The notes under the pieces were generated by a model that worked only from the letters and a program-made list of their open reading frames with translations, searched no databases and was not told the DNA's origin. The position numbers and the translations under genes were made by a program. This document shows, piece by piece, positions 8,611 to 17,380 of a stretch of DNA of 64,000 nucleotides (its first letter is position 1; each line of letters starts with the position of its first letter). This DNA is from Alteromonas sp. LOR (GTDB lineage: Bacteria > Pseudomonadota > Gammaproteobacteria > Enterobacterales > Alteromonadaceae): positions 142,012-206,011 of the forward strand of contig NZ_JQFW01000002.1 of assembly GCF_000753865.1 (NCBI RefSeq), written 5' to 3'.

Positions 8611-9555
8611 CTAAACAGCATTCATTTCACTCGCAACATCACTGATTAATCGGCGTAGCCAAATATGACCTGCATCGTGATGAAGTAGTGCGCTCCATGC
8701 AATTTTAAGCGCAATAGGAGGAATATCAAACGGAGGCTCTTTTATTACTACGTCAGGGTCGTGTTTGAAAAGCTTAGCTGCTTTACTGGGCAACGTTGCA
8801 ATAAGTTTTTGTTTTTTCGCTATTTGAAGCGCCGCATGATAATGGCGTGTAAATACACGAATGGCCCGTTGCTTTCCTATTTTTGTGAGCTCTGCGTCTA
8901 CCCAACCAAGCTTTTGAACTTCATTTGGGTCGATACCAACGCCCACGCCAAAACCTGTCTTACTTACCCAAATATGTTGTGCGTTAATGTAACTTTCTAA
9001 GTCACATTTTTGCACTAAAGGATGGTCGGCGCTCATTACGCAGCTAAAGGTGTCATACCACACCACTTTTTGGTGAAACGAAAGGGGCAGTTCGTCAAAG
9101 CGGTTTATCGCCATGTCTACCTTGCCTTGCTCTACATCGTGAAATGTCACGTCACTGGGTGTAATCAAATCTAAAGTAATATTTGGCGCCAGTTCGGCTA
9201 AACGTCCAACAAGTTCAAGCAATAGCGTGCTTTCGGCATAATCACTTGTCATGATACGAAAGGTTCTCTCGCTGGTTAGCGGATCAAATTCGGTTTCTGG
9301 CTGAATGGAACTTTCTAACCGGCCGAGCACGTCGCGAATAATAGGCTGGAGTTCTAATGCGCGTTTAGTGGGGGTCATACCGTCGCTTGTTCGCACTAAA
9401 AGAGGATCTTTAAATAAGTCGCGAAGACGCTTTAAGCCGTTACTCATGGCCGGCTGTGTAATGCTCAATTGGTTTGCCGCTTTTGTTACGCTGCCCTCTC
9501 GTAGTAAGACATCTAAATAAACCAATAGATTAAGATCGACCTTCGCTATATTCAT
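8611..9555 (-). CDS. LysR-family transcriptional regulator
   Basis: The protein has 314 residues. The winged-helix N-terminus (residues about 5-65) contains the typical EGSVTKAANQLSITQPAMS recognition region and LRDLFKDPLLVRT. A periplasmic-binding-protein-like effector domain follows from about residue 95. The specific subgroup cannot be read, but its N-terminus (VDLNLLVYLDVLL) is of the NodD/LeuO/PA-type subset. It lies between aceA and glcB on the same strand, which suggests that it controls the glyoxylate shunt in response to a small acid or acyl-CoA (inference from context). It ends about 215 bp before the glcB start. Confidence 0.9.
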   Translation of the reverse strand: MNIAKVDLNLLVYLDVLLREGSVTKAANQLSITQPAMSNGLKRLRDLFKDPLLVRTSDGMTPTKRALELQPIIRDVLGRLESSIQPETEFDPLTSERTFRIMTSDYAESTLLLELVGRLAELAPNITLDLITPSDVTFHDVEQGKVDMAINRFDELPLSFHQKVVWYDTFSCVMSADHPLVQKCDLESYINAQHIWVSKTGFGVGVGIDPNEVQKLGWVDAELTKIGKQRAIRVFTRHYHAALQIAKKQKLIATLPSKAAKLFKHDPDVVIKEPPFDIPPIALKIAWSALLHHDAGHIWLRRLISDVASEMNAV

Positions 9556-9779
9556 TGCTGTAATGCTCTTTCTGAAGATGATTAAAGAAGTGTATTGTAA
9601 AGCGTTTTGTGTCTGTTGTCAGATAAGCGTTTAGTCTTAATTAAAATTTGACTACTTACCTTAAGTTTCTGATTCTAATTGTTTAATTGGCAGGGCTCGT
9701 AAAACGAGCAAGGTTATTCAATTTTTTAATGATGAAATTATCGAGATATAACATAAATATTATGAATAACTATAAAAAA

Positions 9780-9797
9780 GGGCACCCGAAGGTGCCC
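9780..9797 (-). terminator. Rho-independent terminator of aceA
   Basis: The inverted repeat GGGCACC-CGAA-GGTGCCC lies about 30 nt past the aceA stop. On the minus strand it is followed by a run of six T, a canonical intrinsic terminator with a stable tetraloop. Confidence 0.88.
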
Positions 9798-9824
9798 AGT
9801 AAAGGAAAGGTTGGGAACTTTCCG

Positions 9825-11420
9825 TTAAACGTCGAACTGGTTCATTGTGTTGTCATCACCTGATGCTTTAAGCGCTGCATCACCAGAGAAGTACTCTTTA
9901 TGCGTATCGCCTAAATCTGAACCTGCCATTGCTTGGTGTTTAACACACGCTAAACCTTGGCGAATTTCTTGGCGTTGAACACCGCGTACATAAGCAAGCA
10001 TACCTTCTTCACCGAAGTACCCTTTAGCTAGGTTGTCAGTTGACAACGCCGTGGTGTGGTACGTCGGAAGCGTTATTAGGTGATGGAAAATACCGGCTTC
10101 GCGAGCAGCGTCTGCTTGGAAGCTCTTAATTTTCTCATCAGCTTCAGCAGCAAGTTCTGTTTCGTCGTACTCTACTGCCATTAAGCCTGCACGGTTATAA
10201 GCTGAAACGTCTTTACCTTCTTCACTCCACGCGTCGAACACTTGCTGGCGGAAGTTAAGCGTCCAGTTGAACGATGGTGAGTTGTTGTAAACCAGTTTCG
10301 CGTTAGGTACTTGCTCACGGATAGCGTTAACCATTTCCGCAATTTGACCTACGTGAGGTTTTTCAGTTTCAATCCATAGAAGATCTGCACCGTGTTGAAG
10401 TGATGTAACACAGTCAAGAACAACGCGGTCGAAACCTGAGCCGTCTTTAAATCTGAACAACCCGTTTGGTAAACGCTCTGGCTTAACAAGCTTTCCGCCT
10501 TGCTTAAGGATAAGGTCGCCTTCATTAACATCGTCAGCACCGCCAACATCGCTAGTTTTAAGGAACGCGTTGTACTGAGCCGCAAGGTCACCCTCAGACT
10601 GAGAAACCGGTATTTTTTGTGTAAGGCCAGCACCTAATGAATCGGTACGAGCAACAATAACACCGTCGTCTACACCTAGTTCAAGAAACGCGTAACGAAC
10701 GGCGTTAATTTTCGCTAAGAAGTCTTCATGAGGAACGGTAACTTTACCGTCTTGGTGACCACATTGTTTAGCGTCTGATACTTGGTTTTCAATTTGAATA
10801 CAGCATGCACCAGCTTCAATCATTTGCTTGGCAAGCAAATAAGTTGCTTCTTCGTTACCAAAGCCCGCATCGATGTCCGCAATAATTGGAACGATGTGAG
10901 TTTCATAGTTTTCAATTTCTGCTTGAATGGCTGCAACGTCGCCGCCTTTCGCTTTTGCATCATCAAGTTTATGGAAAAGGTCGCCTAATTCACGTGCATC
11001 TGCCTGACGAAGAAATGTGTATAGCTCTTCGATAAGTGATGAAACCGATGTTTTCTCATGCATTGATTGGTCTGGAAGAGGACCGAACTCTGAGCGAAGC
11101 GCTGCAACCATCCAGCCCGACAAGTATAAATAGCTTTTGCTTGTAGTACCCTGATGCTTTTTAACAGACAACATTTTTTGTTGACCAACGAAGCCGTGCC
11201 AGCAGCCTAACGACTGAGTGTATTGTGAAGAATCGGCATCGTAGTCTGCCATATCTTGACGCATGATGGCCGCTGTATAGCGAGCGATATCCAAACCGGT
11301 CTTGAAACGGTTCTGAAGCTTCATGCGAGCGGCGAATTCTGGATTAATACCTTCCCATGCGCCTTTTTGTGATGCTTTTAAAGTTGCGAAGTTATCAATA
11401 TCTTGTTGGTATTGCGACAT
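9825..11420 (-). CDS. aceA: isocitrate lyase
   Basis: The protein has 531 residues, the long isocitrate lyase form seen in Pseudomonas and Colwellia-type bacteria; E. coli AceA is about 434 residues. It cleaves isocitrate to glyoxylate and succinate at the head of the glyoxylate shunt. The catalytic motif KQCGH (Cys220) is followed by the conserved DGKV, and ADIDAGFGNE supplies the metal-binding aspartates. The start MSQYQQDIDNF has a purine-rich site upstream. It is transcribed ahead of the LysR and glcB genes and is closed by its own terminator. Its upstream region carries the element shared with glcB. Confidence 0.96.
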   Translation of the reverse strand: MSQYQQDIDNFATLKASQKGAWEGINPEFAARMKLQNRFKTGLDIARYTAAIMRQDMADYDADSSQYTQSLGCWHGFVGQQKMLSVKKHQGTTSKSYLYLSGWMVAALRSEFGPLPDQSMHEKTSVSSLIEELYTFLRQADARELGDLFHKLDDAKAKGGDVAAIQAEIENYETHIVPIIADIDAGFGNEEATYLLAKQMIEAGACCIQIENQVSDAKQCGHQDGKVTVPHEDFLAKINAVRYAFLELGVDDGVIVARTDSLGAGLTQKIPVSQSEGDLAAQYNAFLKTSDVGGADDVNEGDLILKQGGKLVKPERLPNGLFRFKDGSGFDRVVLDCVTSLQHGADLLWIETEKPHVGQIAEMVNAIREQVPNAKLVYNNSPSFNWTLNFRQQVFDAWSEEGKDVSAYNRAGLMAVEYDETELAAEADEKIKSFQADAAREAGIFHHLITLPTYHTTALSTDNLAKGYFGEEGMLAYVRGVQRQEIRQGLACVKHQAMAGSDLGDTHKEYFSGDAALKASGDDNTMNQFDV

Positions 11421-11566
11421 GAGCGTCTCTCCCGTCTATGATTATATTTTTACGTTAACGCGTTTTTTATGTAGCTTGCCTTTCGTTCGTAACTATTCAG
11501 CTGTAGGGCGTTTCCGTGAGTTCCATTTCATCCTAGTGTGGTTATCGGAATAATAGAAATATATAT

Positions 11567-11602
11567 TTTGCATTGCCGTCATTTATCTTGTGAATGTAAT
11601 GG
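11567..11602 (-). promoter_or_regulatory. glyoxylate-regulon element, aceA copy
   Basis: This is the second copy of the element described at 8553-8589, about 147 bp before the aceA start. The TCA-N9-TGA dyad is kept exactly while the nine inner bases differ, a pattern expected for a protein-binding site and not for a recent duplication. The CCACACTAGG block (minus strand, 11532-11541) is also shared with glcB. Confidence 0.6.
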
Positions 11603-11974
11603 TGTTGAAATCATCTGGCTATATAAGAATGGTTAGGACCAATGTCCGACTGAATTGAAATCGGTTTTGGGTTTGATATTGGCTATAGCTTTAGGACAGG
11701 CTTCAAGAGCAAGCTATGACTATTTTGAGCCTGGCAGCGATACGATGTGTCATAAAGCTAAAATTTGTGCGGCGCAGGTGACAAAATCCTAGTTATCCAT
11801 ATCCAATAAAATAGGAAGATTCTGCCATTTACGGCTATATTTAAAAGGTCGTGGATAAGATTTCATCTAGAAGGGCTGACAACTCTGCCAAAAAGTCGAC
11901 TGGCAAATCTACTAACTAGTCCACTTAATATGGCGGGAAGTGCACCAAATATTCGTTATTTGGGGTAAGTAGCT
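11603..11974. other. gene-free stretch upstream of the small ALDG ORF
   Basis: There is no recognisable gene. All frames are interrupted, and the region looks A/T-rich and possibly decayed. No tRNA-like fold or strong terminator was seen. Confidence 0.4.
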
Positions 11975-12115
11975 TTGGTTGGTTCTTACTTTGGTTATCA
12001 CATCGGGTATTACATTGGGGAGGAATTGGAGATTGCATTAGATGGTGCATTAGATGGTGCATTAGATGGTGCGTTAGATGCTGCATTAGAGAGTGCGTCA
12101 GGGCTTAGACTTTAG
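11975..12115 (+). CDS. possible 46-residue small protein with ALDG repeats
   Basis: A TTG at 11975 with GGGG about 9 nt upstream opens a 46-codon frame ending at TAG 12113-12115. The first part, LVGSYFGYHIGYYIG, is glycine/aromatic-rich and moderately hydrophobic. It is followed by an acidic repeat (ALDG three times, then ALDA and ALES). The repeats are 12 nt long and stay in frame up to the stop. No homolog is recognised. It could be a real small membrane-associated peptide, or a remnant of a longer gene, since an in-frame TAA lies just upstream. Confidence 0.3.
   Translation: MVGSYFGYHIGYYIGEELEIALDGALDGALDGALDAALESASGLRL
12035..12094 (+). repeat. five 12-nt tandem repeats
   Basis: Three identical units GCATTAGATGGT are followed by two variants. 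Because 12 is a multiple of three, copy-number changes would keep the reading frame, as in a variable-number repeat. Confidence 0.85.
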
Positions 12116-12230
12116 TGCAAATCTATTCATACCAGTCGTTAAGGCTGATAGTCTAGCCCGTCACGCTGTAACATTGATAACGAGTGCGTTGGTTTCATTG
12201 CCCTCTGAATACTAAACAAAAGTGAGTAGT

Positions 12231-13190
12231 ATGAGTAAAAGTGTATTGTCGTCTGTCGACCAAAGAACCAAGTTAGTTGGTGAAAATAGGTTGGAACTAC
12301 TGATGTTCCAGCTAGGTACACGTCATATTTTTGCTATGAATGTATTTAAAATCAAAGAAGTTATCGATATGCCTAAGCTCAATGCGATGCCAGGCTCCCA
12401 CGATAATTTACGAGGCGTGATGAATTATAGAGGCAGTGCGATCCCGGTTATCGATCTGCGCCAATCGATTAAAATGCGTGGTGTTGCCACGGACGAAACT
12501 GCCAGAAACGTCATCATTACCGAGTATAATCGCAGTGTTCAGGGTTTTATCATTGGTCAAGTCAGAAGCATTGTGAACACCTCGTGGGATACCATTCAGC
12601 CGCCTCCTAGCGGAATGGGCAAGTCGAACTATTTAACCGCCATAACGCAAGTGAATGTTGAAGGTAAAACCGAGCTGGTAGAAATCATCGATGTTGAAAA
12701 AGTACTTGCTGAAATTATTGATTACGATATTTCAATTTCTGAAGAGATTCTCGACACTGACATTGTGAACCACTTTATTGATAAAAAAGTGCTCATTGTG
12801 GATGACTCCAGTACGGCAAGAAAACAAATAAGCGATACCCTCAAACAACTGGGTATTACTATTATAGAGCGCAAAAACGGTGCACAAGCACTGGCATTGT
12901 TAAAGCAATGGGCTGATGAGGGTAAAAACCCCTGTGACGAAATTTTGCTTATGTTCACTGACGCCGAAATGCCAGAAATGGATGGCTACCGCTTAACTGC
13001 TGAGGTTCGTAGCGATCCAAGAATGAGTAAATTGTTTATTGCGCTTAATACATCATTAAGCGGCAGTTTCAATGATGCAATGGTAGAAAAAGTAGGTTGT
13101 GACCGTTTCATCTCTAAATTTCAGCCCGATATGCTGGTAGATGTTGCCCAGCAACGTATGCGCGAGTATCTATCGGAGCAAAAACAGTAA
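12231..13190 (+). CDS. cheV: chemotaxis coupling protein CheV
   Basis: The protein has about 319 residues. An N-terminal CheW domain (about 15-160) contains FKIKEVIDMPKLNAMPGS and NYRGSAIPVIDLR. A C-terminal receiver domain (about 185-310) has the acidic pair VDDSS, the phosphoacceptor Asp in FTDAEMPEMDG (about residue 244) and the conserved Lys in FISKF. CheV couples chemoreceptors to CheA, and its receiver domain tunes adaptation. ATG 12231 is preferred because GTGAG just upstream serves as the ribosome binding site; the in-frame GTG 12222 would add three residues. It appears to be monocistronic. Confidence 0.93.
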   Translation: MSKSVLSSVDQRTKLVGENRLELLMFQLGTRHIFAMNVFKIKEVIDMPKLNAMPGSHDNLRGVMNYRGSAIPVIDLRQSIKMRGVATDETARNVIITEYNRSVQGFIIGQVRSIVNTSWDTIQPPPSGMGKSNYLTAITQVNVEGKTELVEIIDVEKVLAEIIDYDISISEEILDTDIVNHFIDKKVLIVDDSSTARKQISDTLKQLGITIIERKNGAQALALLKQWADEGKNPCDEILLMFTDAEMPEMDGYRLTAEVRSDPRMSKLFIALNTSLSGSFNDAMVEKVGCDRFISKFQPDMLVDVAQQRMREYLSEQKQ

Positions 13191-13705
13191 AGCACCTCCA
13201 TGATAGATAGACATGGCTCTGCGCTTTAGCACGTGATCTCAGAGAAGACCCAGCAACACGAGCTAATAAAATTCAATACTATGAGCTAACAATACACGCT
13301 AGCGCTAAAATTTTGCGCCAGCATCTGCCTTTCTGCTTGTTTTATCCTCACTTCATCGCCCCTACGACCTTTTAGTTTTGTTGTTGGGGTGAGTCTGCTT
13401 TACAATTGCATAAAGAAAAGCAATACCTTATTTGTGCACGCTCTTGTAAGCACATGCTCCTCTAAATAAATATCGTTTAGAAGAGGGTATCTTTAAATTA
13501 GTAAACAATGACTTATACATGAAGGCACTTTAGTTAAAGCCTAACTCGTCGTTGTATTATATTGATTAAAGTGCAACAAGCGCCAAGACGCTCAGGCGTG
13601 AACAATGATTTCTAAAACAATGATTTCTAAATACATTACTTAGCAGTATGCGCCGTTTCGTTTTGCTAAACACATTGCGCATGTTATTACCCAGGGAAGT
13701 TCAAC
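13191..13705. other. cheV-phosphatase spacer
   Basis: This 515-bp spacer has no convincing gene. It holds a perfect 15-nt tandem duplication (AACAATGATTTCTAA at 13601-13615 and 13616-13630). No Pho box of the E. coli type was recognised ahead of the phosphatase. Confidence 0.5.
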
Positions 13706-15064
13706 ATGGTTAAACACGTATTACGTGCCTCATTAGTAAGCAGTTTGTCTGTCGCATTCATTGCCGGCTGTACAATGACTGAAAGTGTCGATAACGCTCA
13801 ACAAGTCGCACCAACAAACGCGCCGAAAAATATCATAATGATTGTTGCAGATGGAATGGGACCAGCCTATACCACTGCCTATCGCAATTATGTCGATAAT
13901 GCTGCTACGCCTGAAATTGAGAGCGTGGTTTTTGATGACATTCTTCTCGGCAACGCATCGACGTATCCTGCTAAAGTATCTGGTTACGTGACCGATTCTG
14001 CCGCCGCGGCCACCGCACTTGCAACTGGCGTTAAGTCATATAATGGCGCTATTGGCGTTGACGTTGATAAAAAGCCTGTTAATTCTGTTATGCACTATGC
14101 GAAATCAAAGGGCATGAGAACAGGGCTGGCCGTTACTTCGCAGATTGTTCACGCCACGCCTGCCTCTTATATCGCACACAATGAAAGCCGCAAAAACTAC
14201 AACGAAATAGCCGACGATTTTTTCGATATTCGCGTAAATGGCGAGCCTGTCGCTGACGTAATGCTTGGCGGTGGAACAGCTTATTTTAAGCGAGAAGACA
14301 GAAACCTGTTATCGCAATTTGTTGATGAAGGCTATGAATACGCAGACTCTTACGAAGGCTTGTCATCCATTCCAGCGGGAAGCGATGTTATTGGTTTGTT
14401 CGCTCCTGTCGCGCTTCCGGCGGTGCTAGACGATAACCGCAAAGATCGCCTTGCGTATCTTACTGAACATGCCATCAAGCACCTTGAAAATGATAAGGGT
14501 TACTTCTTATTAGTTGAAGCTAGCCAAGTAGATTGGGCTGGTCATGCTAATGATGTGGGGTCTGCCATGGCAGAAATGCACGATTTAGCTCAAACCATGG
14601 AGTATCTACGTGAGTATGTAGACACGCACCCAGACACATTGGTAGTGCTTACCGCTGACCATAGCACGGGTGGCTTGGCCATTGGTGCTGGTGGCGATTA
14701 CCGCTGGAGCCCAGAGTATCTTCATAATATGTCCGCTTCTGCACGCACTATAGCCGCGACTATGGTTGATGAAGACATGCCGGGCGAATACGCTGCAAAG
14801 CAATTAGGCCTGTCGCTTACCAGTGAAGAGCTTGCTATGTTAGATAGTGTCTCGAATCAAGATGAAGAAACCCGATACGCTGCAGTGAAAACCTTTTTAG
14901 ATATTAAAACAAACACAGGATGGACTACCACAGGTCATACCGGTGTTGATGTTGAAGTGTTTGCATTTGGTGCAGGTGCCACGTCGTTTAGCGGACAAAT
15001 AGACAACACGGATATTGCCAAAACTATATTTACCTTGTTAGACGGTAGCTCTTTAAACAAGTAG
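13706..15064 (+). CDS. alkaline phosphatase, predicted lipoprotein
   Basis: The protein has 452 residues. The metal-binding VADGMG (Asp49), the nucleophile region VTDSAAAATALATG (Ser98), the SQVDWAGHAND segment, LTADHSTGG, and the final HTGVDV histidine are the complete PhoA-superfamily active site, which hydrolyses phosphate monoesters in the periplasm or at the surface. The signal peptide ends in FIAGC (Cys22), a lipobox, so it should be membrane-anchored; E. coli PhoA is soluble. An AGGGAAG ribosome binding site precedes ATG 13706. The gene stands alone, 70-95 bp before the glutaminase gene. Confidence 0.93.
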   Translation: MVKHVLRASLVSSLSVAFIAGCTMTESVDNAQQVAPTNAPKNIIMIVADGMGPAYTTAYRNYVDNAATPEIESVVFDDILLGNASTYPAKVSGYVTDSAAAATALATGVKSYNGAIGVDVDKKPVNSVMHYAKSKGMRTGLAVTSQIVHATPASYIAHNESRKNYNEIADDFFDIRVNGEPVADVMLGGGTAYFKREDRNLLSQFVDEGYEYADSYEGLSSIPAGSDVIGLFAPVALPAVLDDNRKDRLAYLTEHAIKHLENDKGYFLLVEASQVDWAGHANDVGSAMAEMHDLAQTMEYLREYVDTHPDTLVVLTADHSTGGLAIGAGGDYRWSPEYLHNMSASARTIAATMVDEDMPGEYAAKQLGLSLTSEELAMLDSVSNQDEETRYAAVKTFLDIKTNTGWTTTGHTGVDVEVFAFGAGATSFSGQIDNTDIAKTIFTLLDGSSLNK

Positions 15065-15159
15065 TTTGTTGAGGTAAAAACTCAGCGTGGTTTTAGGCTT
15101 TATTAGGTATTAGCACCTTGAGTGCGCCATAAATGTGATTGGGTGGAGAAATTGATTTG

Positions 15160-16080
15160 ATGAACGATGACATGCGAGCGCTACTTCAAGATATTTATGA
15201 CGAGGTAGAGCCCATGCTGGGTATGGGTAAGGTGGCTGATTATATTCCTGCCCTTGCAACTGTTAATCCACGTCAATTCGGCATTGCGATTTGCGATATT
15301 CAGGGCCAGATCACGTCGATTGGCGATGCCGGTGTGCCGTTTTCTATTCAAAGTATCTCGAAAGTGTTCAATTTGGTACTCGCTATTAATCACTATGGCG
15401 AGACCATGTGGGATCGGGTCGGTTGTGAGCCATCCGGGTTGCCATTCAACTCGTTAGTGCAGCTTGAATACGAAAATGGGATGCCAAGAAATCCGTTCAT
15501 CAATGCTGGTGCATTAGTAGTCAGCGACATGGTGCAGTCCCGTTTTGCCTCTCCTCATATCGCTATGCGGGACTTTGTTCGTCGTCTATCGTGTAACGGC
15601 GAAATTATGGTGAACAAGGTGGTGGCTGAGTCGGAATTTCAGCATCGCTCAAGAAATGCAGCAATGGCCTACTTAATGAAAGCTTACGGTAATTTTGAGA
15701 ATGAAGTTGAAGATGTGTTGCACAACTATTTTCATAATTGCGCTTTAGAAATGAGCTGTGAAGACTTGGCGCGCTCCATCAGTTTTCTTGCCAATCGGGG
15801 CATGTCAGCGTGTGCCAATGAGCAAGTGCTAACCCCTTATCAAACTAAGCAGGTTAATGCGTTGCTTGCCACAAGCGGTATGTACGATGAAGCAGGTAGT
15901 TTCGCGTTTAAAGTAGGTTTGCCAGGTAAAAGTGGGGTAGGTGGCGGTATTGTCGCTGTTGTTCCAGGGCGCTTTACCATTTGCGTATTTTCGCCAGCTC
16001 TTAACAGTGTCGGGAACTCTCAACTTGGCGTGGCCGCATTAACCTCGTTAAGTGAGCGAATTAACTGGTCTATTTATTAG
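15160..16080 (+). CDS. glsA: glutaminase
   Basis: The protein has about 306 residues, the normal length for bacterial glutaminase A. It hydrolyses glutamine to glutamate and ammonia. The serine-lactamase-like SISK motif (Ser about 65, Lys about 68), [28 protein letters not shown] and the C-terminal [18 protein letters not shown] are strongly conserved. ATG 15160 has GGAGAA 9 nt upstream; an in-frame TTG at 15139 would add seven residues that the family lacks. It converges on the lipocalin-like lipoprotein gene. Confidence 0.95.
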   Translation: MNDDMRALLQDIYDEVEPMLGMGKVADYIPALATVNPRQFGIAICDIQGQITSIGDAGVPFSIQSISKVFNLVLAINHYGETMWDRVGCEPSGLPFNSLVQLEYENGMPRNPFINAGALVVSDMVQSRFASPHIAMRDFVRRLSCNGEIMVNKVVAESEFQHRSRNAAMAYLMKAYGNFENEVEDVLHNYFHNCALEMSCEDLARSISFLANRGMSACANEQVLTPYQTKQVNALLATSGMYDEAGSFAFKVGLPGKSGVGGGIVAVVPGRFTICVFSPALNSVGNSQLGVAALTSLSERINWSIY

Positions 16081-16126
16081 CGCGTTAATTGGCTCGCGTT
16101 TTACGAACCTTGGTAGCTTCAATATA

Positions 16127-17380
16127 TCAATACCCTGTTAATTCCATGAAGCCAGCACCCTTATGGGTGCCGGTGACACTTACTCTTCCCTCATAATACG
16201 CAAATACGCTGTTATTCCACTGGCCAGATTTAAATGGCGACACAGTAATATCCACACCTTTACTAGGAATGGTTATTTGCCACGTGGTGGGCACATCGCG
16301 TTCGTTGTTTAACGTAGCAATTTGTTCATTATCTAAAGGCATTATGCTGATTTCATTCAATGCTAGTGTTTCTTTATCTCCTGATGCCGTGATGTAAGAG
16401 GCTGTTGTATATATTTCATTGCCTCTATTTTTTGTACCTTTTGTACCAGCTCCAGTGGCGTGCATACGAAACGCCATCAGCTTACTACCGTCGTCTAAAT
16501 GCAGTGAAAACCAGTCCCAACCCATGGCATTGCTGTTAGCAAGGTGACTTGTCCATTCATGATCGTACCAGCCTAAACCCTTCACGTTAAACGCTGTGTT
16601 ATTGATATCAAAAGTACCGCTTGCGTCTATAAATGGCTGGCTGTAATAGTAGGAGCGAAGGCGTGCGTCTTCCGTTTTTTTACTGTAGCCATTATCACCC
16701 TGTTTCACGAATGGGCCGTTGGCGGTGAGTGAAAGAGTAATATCTACGTTGTTATTGATAGAGAATTGTAATGTTGCAGGGAAAGGAGAGTCGTTTTTTG
16801 ATTGCCACGACCAGTCATCAATAACGGCGCTGAAGGGGGCTGGCTTAACAAAGGCGTTTCCTACACCTCCAGCAGCCAAGCGCTCTTCAAAAAAATGTTC
16901 ATCTTTTGCGTGTAGTGACGCATGTCCCATCCACTGCTGTGGCGTAGACCATGAGCTTGCAATCTGAGTTTCTTTTTCGGTAGCAAATCGAAACAAAGTA
17001 AATTGTAGGCCGTATTCGTTTTTATCATCATCTTCTAATACAAAGGTTAGATACCACCACTCAAGCTGATAATCAGGGTGGCTGCCATGATCCTTAGGTA
17101 AAGCTAAAGGAGTTGTTTTATTCACAGATTGAAACGAGCCGGTTGAAGAGTCGGTGTCACTGCCATCTTCAGACTTATTCTCAGAGCTTTCTTCAGAGCT
17201 ATCTTCAGAGTTACTTTTTGATAGATCCCCAAAGAAACGAGAAGGCGCTGGCGCATCTGAGCAAGCACTGCAGGTTAATACACAAACGGCCAATACTACT
17301 TGAAAGAAAAATTTGAGGGGCTCCGCTCTCTTTGTGAGCGTAGGAAAAATCTCCGAGAGCAGGTTAAGCGTAGGTTTCAT
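16127..17380 (-). CDS. lipocalin-like (CrtC/AttH-type) lipoprotein
   Basis: The protein has 417 residues from ATG 17380, which overlaps the TGA of the permease gene (ATGA). The hydrophobic signal ends in SAC (Cys40), a probable lipidation site. An acidic serine-rich linker with in-frame 12-nt repeats follows (17159-17212). The body contains GSHPDYQLEWWYLTFVLE and GLGWYDHEWTSHLANSNAMGW, hallmarks of the carotenoid-1,2-hydratase-like/AttH double-lipocalin fold. Such proteins accompany Att/LolCDE-like exporters, and this gene is the last of the ATPase-permease operon. A carotenoid enzyme is unlikely given the context; a lipid- or hydrophobic-ligand-carrying partner of the exporter is inferred. 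Confidence 0.85.
   Translation of the reverse strand: MKPTLNLLSEIFPTLTKRAEPLKFFFQVVLAVCVLTCSACSDAPAPSRFFGDLSKSNSEDSSEESSENKSEDGSDTDSSTGSFQSVNKTTPLALPKDHGSHPDYQLEWWYLTFVLEDDDKNEYGLQFTLFRFATEKETQIASSWSTPQQWMGHASLHAKDEHFFEERLAAGGVGNAFVKPAPFSAVIDDWSWQSKNDSPFPATLQFSINNNVDITLSLTANGPFVKQGDNGYSKKTEDARLRSYYYSQPFIDASGTFDINNTAFNVKGLGWYDHEWTSHLANSNAMGWDWFSLHLDDGSKLMAFRMHATGAGTKGTKNRGNEIYTTASYITASGDKETLALNEISIMPLDNEQIATLNNERDVPTTWQITIPSKGVDITVSPFKSGQWNNSVFAYYEGRVSVTGTHKGAGFMELTGY
17159..17212 (-). repeat. in-frame 12-nt repeats in lipoprotein linker
   Basis: Four imperfect 12-nt units encode SEDS/SEES/SENK/SEDG on the minus strand. They form the acidic linker right after the lipid-anchored cysteine. Confidence 0.75.

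Noticed and set aside
6315..9520. Open frames opposite glcB and lysR
   Set aside because: They are antisense shadows of strongly conserved genes, with no ribosome sites or family resemblance.
12139..12321. Minus-strand frame over the cheV start
   Set aside because: No ribosome site and no family resemblance; it is explained by overlap with cheV.
13191..13705. Pho box for the phosphatase
   Set aside because: No pair of CTGTCAT-like repeats with 11-nt periodicity was found.
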